Shown here piece by piece: positions 1 to 5,645 of a stretch of 5,645 bases of DNA; the stretch's first letter is position 1, and every line of letters starts with the position of its first letter. Location of the stretch: contig JASLRF010000447.1 in NCBI GenBank assembly GCA_030744095.1, positions 1-5,645 on the forward strand, read 5' to 3'. Origin of the DNA: Pirellulaceae bacterium. GTDB lineage: Bacteria > Planctomycetota > Planctomycetia > Pirellulales > Pirellulaceae. The notes below the pieces were generated by a model. That model had not been told where the DNA came from. It searched no databases and worked only from the letters and a program-made list of their open reading frames with translations. The translations under genes were made by a program, and so were the position numbers.

Positions 1-1282
1 GCAACCACTCTCGCTGTTCTTTACCCAGCATCGACAAACCTGGCTTGTCTGGCTCGCGCGTGTCGTGCATTTCGCGCTGGCCTCGCGTGTCGGTGAAGAA
101 GAAGTCACAATTGGCGAGCCGCATGTTGTAGTACGATCGGCGACCGATCGAATAAGACGACGTTCCGTCGGTCTTCGCCGAGGGAAACACCTTGATTCGG
201 TTCTTGTCGACGACTTTTTCAATTCGATAGACCCCGGCATTGGGATCGCCGCCAACTCCATCAAGTGCATTGTCATTCACGCCAGCCGTTCTGGTTCCCC
301 AGTGGACGTGCAGGTTGTTATGTTGGGCGAGATCGAGTTTTGTGAAGTCCGCTTCAGTGTCGACCAATACATCGCTTCCGGAAGTCAGCTTCGCGCGTCC
401 GAAATGCACGGGCTGCTTAAAGGTCGTCGGGTTGCTCCAGCCAAGATAGTCATACCAAGCGCGAATGCCAATGTCGCGAAACACGGCTCGACGGTCGCGC
501 AATCCTGGCGTGCCAGCGCCCCAGATATCATTCAGAATCTCGTGATCGTCCGACAAAAAGAACGACGGCACTTCACGATGCCAACGGGAGAGATTATCCG
601 CCTGACGAAAGTAGTGTTTGTAGTTTTCCCAAACGCCGACGATCGTCGGTGCGACGCGGACGACCTTCGGCGACTCTACAGCCGGACAATCGACCTGTGC
701 CAGCCATTGTGACGGTTTGAACTCGCGCTGAGACTCGTAAAGCCAATCACCGTTAAGGATCGCGAAATCGATGTCGTCCGCGATCCGATCGAGCATTGTG
801 CGGAACGTGGGTAGCGCCGGACCGATGCTGTGGCCGAGGTTCTGATTATTGCCGCACGCGAATTCGAAACTGAAGTTGAACAGGCCTTTGGGATTCAAAT
901 CCTTGTCAACGTAGTCCCGGCCATTGGGCAGTGTGCGGAACGAGCCGCCTCGACCAGTTCGCACCGTACTGCCTGGAATCACCAGCTCGTAAAAATATTC
1001 TGTTCTTGCTTTCAGATTTGTGATGTGAACCCAGCCGGTGTTGTCGTGGTTCAACCGCGTTGGCACGGGATCGGTGATCTGATCCATGGCGTCTTGTGAC
1101 AGCCCATAGCGGACCTGAAAACTCGACTCGCGTGACATCCGCGCCCAAACACCGATCCCGTTAGCGCTCAAACGACCAAGAATTGGGCCAGTCGTAATGT
1201 GTGGCAGTTCTTCGTCCGCAATGCACGGCGCGGCAATGCACGTAGCGATCAGTAACAGAATGGATTGGCCGTTTGATTTCAT
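1..1282 (-). CDS. PhoD-like metallophosphatase / alkaline phosphatase D family protein, N-terminal 427 residues (3' end outside window)
   Basis: Translating the minus strand from ATG at 1282 gives an uninterrupted frame to the window edge, so the C-terminus is missing. Residues 1-22 form a Sec-type signal peptide (MKSNGQSILLL..., cleavage probably after the IA before DEELP). Residues about 28-115 resemble the Fn3-like PhoD N-terminal domain. The catalytic domain then shows the family landmarks: FACGNNQ (141-147), NGDWLYE (177-183, Asp179 and Tyr182), SDDHEILND (244-252), TDTRGQRE (397-404) and MLGKEQREWL (418-427). In PhoD enzymes, Cys, Asp, Tyr and His at these motifs bind the metal centre that hydrolyses phosphomono- or phosphodiesters. 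Family membership is secure; the substrate is unknown. About 85 residues (roughly 294-378) are inserted before the DTR motif. The start is well fixed: the preceding in-frame codon is TAG, and GGAGA lies 7 bases upstream of the ATG. Unlike classical PhoD, the leader has no twin-arginine motif, so Sec export is inferred. Confidence 0.9.
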   Translation of the reverse strand, partial: MKSNGQSILLLIATCIAAPCIADEELPHITTGPILGRLSANGIGVWARMSRESSFQVRYGLSQDAMDQITDPVPTRLNHDNTGWVHITNLKARTEYFYELVIPGSTVRTGRGGSFRTLPNGRDYVDKDLNPKGLFNFSFEFACGNNQNLGHSIGPALPTFRTMLDRIADDIDFAILNGDWLYESQREFKPSQWLAQVDCPAVESPKVVRVAPTIVGVWENYKHYFRQADNLSRWHREVPSFFLSDDHEILNDIWGAGTPGLRDRRAVFRDIGIRAWYDYLGWSNPTTFKQPVHFGRAKLTSGSDVLVDTEADFTKLDLAQHNNLHVHWGTRTAGVNDNALDGVGGDPNAGVYRIEKVVDKNRIKVFPSAKTDGTSSYSIGRRSYYNMRLANCDFFFTDTRGQREMHDTREPDKPGLSMLGKEQREWL

Positions 1283-1289
1283 CTATTCG

Positions 1290-1295
1290 TCTCCA
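1290..1295 (-). promoter_or_regulatory. Ribosome binding site of the PhoD-like gene
   Basis: The minus strand reads TGGAGA, then the 7-base spacer CGAATAG, then ATG. The spacer ends in TAG in the reading frame, so no longer N-terminus is possible. This supports the start at 1282. Confidence 0.7.
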
Positions 1296-1355
1296 TCTTA
1301 GTCCGTCTTAAACGCCTGGCCTACGGCCGTGCGACGCTGAAAGGCTCCTCCGAAC

Positions 1356-1381
1356 GTGGGCCGGTCGGGAGACCTGCCCAC
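1356..1381. repeat. Inverted repeat (hairpin) in the spacer between the two main genes
   Basis: GTGGGC and GCCCAC form the outer stem; GGTC and GACC continue it after one mismatch (C1362/T1375), giving 10 base pairs around a 4-base loop (GGGA on the plus strand). A copy of AACGTG lies on each side, at 1353-1358 and 1382-1387. The first copy overlaps the left arm by three bases. No T-run follows on the minus strand, so a classical terminator is unlikely. It may be a small intergenic repeat, an RNA structure in the leader of the phosphatase gene, or a protein site. Confidence 0.6.
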
Positions 1382-1404
1382 AACGTGTTATTTCATGCAA
1401 ATGT

Positions 1405-1417
1405 CCCGCTTTGCGGG
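1405..1417 (-). terminator. Short hairpin downstream of the propeller gene, weak terminator candidate
   Basis: On the minus strand CCCGC AAA GCGGG is a perfect 5-base-pair stem with a 3-base loop, starting 19 bases past the stop codon of the large gene. It is followed by ACATTTGC, which has only three T in a row. The stem is short and the T-tract poor. It may work with the hairpin at the stop codon as a transcript 3' structure, but termination is not established. Confidence 0.25.
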
Positions 1418-1428
1418 GCAAGCCAGAG

Positions 1429-1447
1429 CCACGGCCTATTGCCGTGG
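1429..1447. repeat. Perfect inverted repeat enclosing the stop codon of the propeller gene
   Basis: CCACGGC (1429-1435) and GCCGTGG (1441-1447) are perfect complements separated by 5 bases. On the minus strand the loop is AATAG and contains the TAG stop of the large gene, so the stem joins the last codons to the 3' untranslated sequence. It could stabilise or terminate the transcript, or be a chance palindrome. The structure itself is plainly readable. Confidence 0.55.
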
Positions 1448-4400
1448 TCCATTGGTTTGAATGACCTCGACGCCGCACACGACTGGGAGACGCAGACTTT
1501 CCGTTGTTCCACTGGCGGGTGTAAGCTCGACAACAAGGTTGTTGGTAACCTGTACACCGGTAAACTCTCGGACGACACGGGCTTTCTTTTCGGCCAGCAC
1601 GTCCAGGTTCTTCAACACACGATCACCCTGAATCGCCACACTGCAGAGTTGGCTTTCAGTTTCGCTGCCGGCAGCCGGAGCGAAGTGGAGGCGGACCGTG
1701 TATTCCGCGGGAGTGTCGTCCGCGCCAAGTAATGGTATGGAAAAGCGAGTTAGCCCGTGTCCGCCCGAGGAAGTGACCCAGGTGAGTTCCGGTGAAGCCG
1801 TAACCGTTGCATCACCGTCGTGACTGACAAAGCCGCCGCCCGTTGCGAATGTTGTTTTGAGGTCGAACGTCAACGCCAGGCCTGTCTTGTCCGTTGATTT
1901 ATTACGAGGTTTGTCGCTTGGGCGTGGCCAGGACAGCCAGAGCTTTCCGGTTTGATCGCGGCGGTCACCGGGTGCGCCGAAGTTCATTGCCAACTGCCTT
2001 ACAGGCGTCAAGGGACCGGTCTGGCTAAACAGACTCCACGGCCGACGGGGCTTGCGCGGCTCCAGCACAATGGTGGAGGCGATGGAGAACATACAAACGC
2101 AGCCAGCACTTGCCTCGGGCATTACGACAAGACCGTTCGTGGGGATCGCATTGATCCAGCAGCCCAGCCGATGACCGGCAAAGTGACGCGTGCCGGAATC
2201 GGTCTTCAGATCGTAGAAGCCCGTGAAACCGCTACGGAAGACCAGCATGTTCTCGGAACCGGTGAGCATACCACAGTGATGCCCCGGCCTGGCGATGCTC
2301 CAGGGGACTTCGACGCCAGTCAGCGGATGGATCCGCGTCTCTTGCTTGCCCGTTCGGAGATCAAACGACCACGGCTCGGCAATAATTCGCTTGCCGATGA
2401 TGATCGGCCGATGTCGATAGTTGGCGTCTCTTGACCAAAGCTTGTAGCCAAGTGTTGCCGAGAGCGCCACCATACGACGACGTTTGAAGTCGCCCGCAAT
2501 GAACTGCTTCCAATAGTGACCGTTGGCATTAGCACCGCAGAAGATCAGCGTATCATCGTGGTACATCAGTGTCAGTTTGCCACCGCCGGCACCAATGTCG
2601 CTGCAATCAGTGACGTCGATAGGTTTCTTCCACAAGACGTTTCCCGCCTGCGCTTCAATCGCTACAGCCAGGCGAACGTCAAGTTTCTTCAGACGCTCCT
2701 CGGCAAACTTTGCGGCTTCACCTGTCAGCGCTTTCAGCTCAGTCTTGTCTTGCCGCAGGATCTCGTCGCGCTGCTCACTCGTGACGCTACTGTCAATGAA
2801 GTAGACACGATCAGGACCGAGCGCGATCGCTTGAAAGTCGATACTCTTTCCCTGATACGTCCACAGGTGGTCACCGGTACTCGTATCGATGGCGAAGATT
2901 GCGTCTGTAGCGGCAGCTCCCGGGTTGCCACGACGACGGAACTGTCGAGCGATGACCTCGCGGGTCGTTGCGGTTCCAAACAGGCGGCCATCCCGATAAG
3001 CGATGTAGCCCCACTGATGCGTTTCGCGATTGACCGCCTCTGGCAATGTATAGACCGCCTTCACTTCGCCTGTCGCGACGTCGTGTGCGAAGACGCGGTC
3101 GGGAGTCATGTGAAAGAGCAGATCCTCGCCGGCGGCCAAATTGCCGGGTGCGATATTCCGAAAGACGCCGGTGCGAACCGCTTCCGGGTTCTCGACCTCC
3201 CACAATTGCAGTCCGTTGTATGCGTCGTAGGCCATCAGGCTCGTCTCGCTTTGTACGAACATGCGGCCGTCAACGACCAGAGGGCCGACCGCGCCTTGAT
3301 GTCGGTTGACCATCAGTTCGGGTCCTGGGTCGCCGTACCACAGCACGCCAAGGCCGCCTTGAACAACTTTGTCGCCGCTGCTGGCTGTGTTTCCAGGCTC
3401 TGCGTATTGGTGCGACCAGTTACCGGCCCCAGGAAGCGTCCCGCGTGTAAGGGTGACCCAATTGTCGTCCTGTTGAACAGCGCTCTGCTCGCCGAGTTGC
3501 GTCTTGCGAAGCCAGTCGTCCAGTGCTTCCGAGTAGGCGCCATCCTGGCGAGCAATAGCAGGCCGTCCTAGACAGATGACACCTCCAGCTGGCTTTAGAT
3601 GACGCCCGACCAAGTCGGCAGCTGCCGGAAGCTGCCCCGTAATCAGCAGACGATCGGAAACGATGAGATTCGCGAAGTAGCTTGAATATGGAATCGATGC
3701 GTCGTCTGTGTGTTGGATCGTCACACGGTGACCGTAGAGGTTGGCTTTCGAGAGAGATCGCCGTGATACGTTTACTTTATCGTTGTCGCTTTCGATTCCA
3801 TAGATCTTCAGGTCGCTCTGGCGTGCCAACTCGAATGCCAGCCGCCCTGTTTCACTGCCAACTACCAGGCAGAAACCTCGTGTGACACCGGTCCGTTTAA
3901 GAATGTCCGCGGCAGCCGCCTTGTAGATGTCAGTCCATTTGTCCACAGCGAATGGCTCTGCGTCGACCCGTGGTGTCTCGGATTCAGCGAGTGCGGACTT
4001 CGCGGAACCAAATGCGTAGACCCGGCCGTTGGACGTGCTCACGAAAAGCTGACCGTTGGCCGCTGCCAAGCCTCGCGCATCACCGTCGACGTTCGCCTTC
4101 CAGACCTGTTTTCCCGTCGCCGTATCGAACCCAAGGACTTCACCCGCGCCACCTGAAAAGACATGTTCCCCAGCTACGATCAAAGACGAATTGGTGCTGC
4201 ACGGCGTCCGCCAGCCAACGCTGACTTTGTCGAGTGACTGGAGCTGTTCGGAGAGTTGCTTTTTCTGCTGTTCGTATTGCTCCTCACCGATCTTGCTACG
4301 CTGGCGGGATAGTTCGCGCAGCTCGTTCTTGAGTTCGCTCACCCGAGCACCAATTTTGCCGTAGGACTTGCTATCAACTCGCGCGATGTGACTTCCCGTC

Positions 4401-5347
4401 GTAACAAAGCTGGCCTTGCCCGTGCCGGCGATGTGCGAACCCGGACTGTAGAGATGCAACCGTCCATTGATCATGATCGCATTCGTGCCAGCGACGGATC
4501 CTGACGAGAAGCCCAGGCTTGTCATACCTGCTCCAAGCAGTTGACCGGTCTTGCGGTCGAATGACTTCGGTCGCGTTCGGCCCGAGGGAACATAGATGTG
4601 GGTGGGTGAGGCGAGCAAATAACCTTGGGGCGAAAGGTCCTCGCGGCCAGCCTCTTGATGGCTGATGTTATCGTTTCGCCAGAGGACGTGGCCGTCCGCC
4701 GCATCGACGCCACACATGTAGACATTCTCATGTGGGAAGATCCCTGCGCCAAAGTACGCCACACCATCGTCAACCAAGATACCTGTACGAACAGGCCACC
4801 GCGAGATCATCTCACCGCGTCCGATAAACCACTCGTCGGCCGGACCCGCACGGTAATTCCAAATTAACCTTCCGCTGCCAGCGTCAAGGCAATAAGCGTA
4901 GCCGTCGTCCGATCCCACATAGACTCGACCATCAACAACGGTCGGTGCCAAGCGCACGGCAGCTCCCGTAAAGAAGCTCCAACGTTCGGCCCCGCTGTGC
5001 GTGTCCAGACAATAGACCTTGTGATCCACCGAAGAGCCGAAAAAGATATTCTCTCCCACGACTGCCACTTGAAACGCGTCGTCGAAGCGCACGCGGTCAT
5101 AGAGATCCTTGCCTTCGACAGTCCTGCCATCGGGCCCGGTCCATGCACGACGAATGGTGCTTGGTGCGGTACGTACCCAGCTTTGCTTAAGCGGCAAACT
5201 CAATTGCTCATCCGTCGCTCCCGCTCGCGTGAAGTCGTGCAGATACGTTGGCCAATCAGCGGCCGCGACCGTCGGCGTGCGGAGGACCGCAACCGCCAAA
5301 ACGAGCAAGTAGATAGATCGCGTGCAATTTGTCGAGTCTTGTCTCAT
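1436..5347 (-). CDS. Exported PQQ-type beta-propeller protein with internal methyltransferase-like domain and malectin-like C-terminus (1303 residues)
   Basis: Residues 1-30 are a signal peptide (hydrophobic IYLLVLAVAVL, cleavage near AAA before DWPTY). PQQ-type blade motifs (acidic residue, x, x, x, Gly, then Trp) end at Trp 123, 163, 223 and 416 in the first half and 716, 829, 906 and 971 in the second. Residues about 470-640 resemble a class I SAM-dependent methyltransferase: VVGSETGRLA (motif I position), GIESD with Glu519, DDAS, FANLIVSD and HLKPAGGVICLG. Charged helical segments, probably coiled coils, interrupt the propellers at about 330-375 and 855-891. A conserved-looking cysteine region holds Cys1025, 1063, 1083 and 1085. 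Residues about 1155-1296 (YTVRLHFAP, CSVAIQGDRVLKNLDV, VVCGVEVI) look like a malectin-type carbohydrate-binding domain. The phosphatase gene lies 153 bases downstream on the same strand. Similar giant PQQ proteins are typical of planctomycetes (recalled knowledge). The reaction is unknown; BamB-like scaffold, sugar-binding surface protein or PQQ enzyme are alternatives. ATG at 5347 is preferred over the TTG at 5350 because AAGGAG lies 8 bases upstream; the codon before TTG is a TGA stop. Confidence 0.9.
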   Translation of the reverse strand: MRQDSTNCTRSIYLLVLAVAVLRTPTVAAADWPTYLHDFTRAGATDEQLSLPLKQSWVRTAPSTIRRAWTGPDGRTVEGKDLYDRVRFDDAFQVAVVGENIFFGSSVDHKVYCLDTHSGAERWSFFTGAAVRLAPTVVDGRVYVGSDDGYAYCLDAGSGRLIWNYRAGPADEWFIGRGEMISRWPVRTGILVDDGVAYFGAGIFPHENVYMCGVDAADGHVLWRNDNISHQEAGREDLSPQGYLLASPTHIYVPSGRTRPKSFDRKTGQLLGAGMTSLGFSSGSVAGTNAIMINGRLHLYSPGSHIAGTGKASFVTTGSHIARVDSKSYGKIGARVSELKNELRELSRQRSKIGEEQYEQQKKQLSEQLQSLDKVSVGWRTPCSTNSSLIVAGEHVFSGGAGEVLGFDTATGKQVWKANVDGDARGLAAANGQLFVSTSNGRVYAFGSAKSALAESETPRVDAEPFAVDKWTDIYKAAAADILKRTGVTRGFCLVVGSETGRLAFELARQSDLKIYGIESDNDKVNVSRRSLSKANLYGHRVTIQHTDDASIPYSSYFANLIVSDRLLITGQLPAAADLVGRHLKPAGGVICLGRPAIARQDGAYSEALDDWLRKTQLGEQSAVQQDDNWVTLTRGTLPGAGNWSHQYAEPGNTASSGDKVVQGGLGVLWYGDPGPELMVNRHQGAVGPLVVDGRMFVQSETSLMAYDAYNGLQLWEVENPEAVRTGVFRNIAPGNLAAGEDLLFHMTPDRVFAHDVATGEVKAVYTLPEAVNRETHQWGYIAYRDGRLFGTATTREVIARQFRRRGNPGAAATDAIFAIDTSTGDHLWTYQGKSIDFQAIALGPDRVYFIDSSVTSEQRDEILRQDKTELKALTGEAAKFAEERLKKLDVRLAVAIEAQAGNVLWKKPIDVTDCSDIGAGGGKLTLMYHDDTLIFCGANANGHYWKQFIAGDFKRRRMVALSATLGYKLWSRDANYRHRPIIIGKRIIAEPWSFDLRTGKQETRIHPLTGVEVPWSIARPGHHCGMLTGSENMLVFRSGFTGFYDLKTDSGTRHFAGHRLGCWINAIPTNGLVVMPEASAGCVCMFSIASTIVLEPRKPRRPWSLFSQTGPLTPVRQLAMNFGAPGDRRDQTGKLWLSWPRPSDKPRNKSTDKTGLALTFDLKTTFATGGGFVSHDGDATVTASPELTWVTSSGGHGLTRFSIPLLGADDTPAEYTVRLHFAPAAGSETESQLCSVAIQGDRVLKNLDVLAEKKARVVREFTGVQVTNNLVVELTPASGTTESLRLPVVCGVEVIQTNGPRQ

Positions 5348-5355
5348 CAATCAGT

Positions 5356-5361
5356 CTCCTT
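5356..5361 (-). promoter_or_regulatory. Ribosome binding site of the propeller gene
   Basis: AAGGAG on the minus strand is 8 bases from ATG at 5347 but only 5 from the TTG at 5350. The spacing favours the ATG and gives 1303 rather than 1304 residues. Confidence 0.75.
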
Positions 5362-5418
5362 GAAGACACAGATGACGTTAACAGATTAGTTGGTTTGCAG
5401 CGGTTTTCACATCATCTC

Positions 5419-5550
5419 ACCTCTCGTTTGGGAGAGGTCGCGGCTTCAGCCGCGGGAGAGGGGCTTTAGCGGCGTTGATAAAGTGAAGTGGTTTGCACTG
5501 ATTAAAGTCGCCCTCTCCCGGCCGCTACCGCGTCCGACCTCTCCCAGAGG
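5419..5550. repeat. Complex intergenic inverted-repeat element upstream of the propeller gene
   Basis: The spacer 5351-5569 holds nested inverted repeats. GGGAGAGGTCG (5430-5440) is exactly complementary to CGACCTCTCCC (5535-5545), and CGGGAGAGGG (5453-5462) to CCCTCTCCCG (5511-5520); CTTTA (5464-5468) and TAAAG (5503-5507) extend the inner pairing. Each arm also folds locally: ACCTCTC/GAGAGGT (5419-5425 with 5432-5438), CGCGGC-TTCA-GCCGCG (5439-5454) and CCTCT/AGAGG (5538-5542 with 5546-5550). Such CCTCTCCC-rich palindromic spacers resemble dispersed intergenic repeats of planctomycete genomes (recalled, not checked). It may terminate or stabilise the upstream transcript or be a non-autonomous repeat. 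The rest of the spacer (5362-5418) shows no convincing promoter. Confidence 0.75.
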
Positions 5551-5569
5551 GCTCATCGTACCACACAAG

Positions 5570-5645
5570 TCATGGATCGGCGGCGGCATTGCCAGCAGCG
5601 GTGGCGTTAATGGCGAGGTAGACGCGGGCGGGCGGGGTGCGAATG
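5570..5645 (-). CDS. Possible C-terminal fragment (24 residues) of an upstream unidentified gene
   Basis: On the minus strand one frame is open from the right edge to TGA at 5570-5572 and reads IRTPPARVYLAINATAAGNA followed by AADP. Most codons end in C or G, as expected of a coding region in a GC-rich genome, and the stop falls just before the hairpin element, where a gene end would be natural. The fragment is too short to identify a family, and chance openness over 75 bases is not unlikely. If real, it is a same-strand upstream neighbour whose transcript would end in the repeat element. Confidence 0.35.
   Translation of the reverse strand, partial: IRTPPARVYLAINATAAGNAAADP

Noticed and set aside
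65..712. Plus-strand open frame of 215 codons
   Set aside because: It is opposite the phosphatase gene, whose minus-strand translation carries the PhoD motifs. No family features are seen in the plus frame.
1217..1282. Lipoprotein signal in the phosphatase leader (cysteines 15 and 20)
   Set aside because: The residues before each cysteine (Thr and Pro) do not fit the lipobox, which needs Gly, Ala or Ser at that position.
1952..2434. Plus-strand open frame of 160 codons
   Set aside because: It is antisense to the propeller and cysteine region of the large gene and has low-complexity, unfamiliar protein sequence.
2516..3571. Long open frame of 351 codons on the plus strand
   Set aside because: It lies wholly opposite the large propeller gene, whose minus-strand product has clear domains. 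The plus-strand translation shows no recognisable motif, so it is most likely an antisense shadow.
5348..5350. TTG as start of the large gene
   Set aside because: The Shine-Dalgarno sequence is only 5 bases from TTG but 8 from the following ATG, which gives the more usual spacing and codon.
5370..5412. Promoter for the large gene (minus-strand GTGAAA, 16 bases, TAATCT)
   Set aside because: Both boxes match the consensus poorly, and planctomycete promoters are not well enough defined to support a call.
5419..5550. CRISPR array or insertion sequence at the spacer repeats
   Set aside because: There are no regularly spaced direct repeats with unique spacers and no transposase frame; the structure is an inverted repeat.

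Overview
The window looks like chromosomal DNA of a planctomycete (Planctomycetota, probably Pirellulales-like or a related group). This rests on protein style and on the intergenic DNA. A very long exported PQQ-type beta-propeller protein carries an internal methyltransferase-like fold and a malectin-like C-terminal domain. It lies next to an exported PhoD-like phosphatase, and the spacers contain GGGAGAGG/CCTCTCCC inverted repeats. No rRNA, tRNA, CRISPR array or transposase is visible, and the phylum assignment is inference.

All recognised genes are on the minus strand, so reading order is from high to low coordinates. At the right edge (5570-5645) there is a possible C-terminal end of an upstream gene. 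The spacer 5351-5569 holds a multi-hairpin inverted-repeat element (about 5419-5550) and the ribosome binding site of the next gene. From 5347 to 1436 runs one intact 1303-residue gene: signal peptide, propeller half 1 with a charged coiled-coil insert, methyltransferase-like domain, propeller half 2 with a second coiled-coil insert, and a malectin-like domain. A 153-base spacer (1283-1435) with three compact inverted repeats follows; the first places the stop codon of the large gene in its loop. From 1282 to the left edge runs the first 427 residues of a PhoD-like phosphatase/phosphodiesterase, open to the edge and cut by the window.

Both main products have Sec-type signal peptides and should act outside the cytoplasm. 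The phosphatase would release phosphate from phosphoesters. The propeller protein has no assigned reaction; its C-terminal domain suggests carbohydrate or protein contact at the cell surface or in the periplasm. Co-transcription is possible given strand and spacing, but the hairpin-rich spacer could also separate or process the transcripts. A shared pathway is not demonstrated. The main points for a second look are the methyltransferase fold in an exported protein, the paired coiled-coil inserts, the inserted beta-rich segment in the phosphatase, and the spacer repeats.
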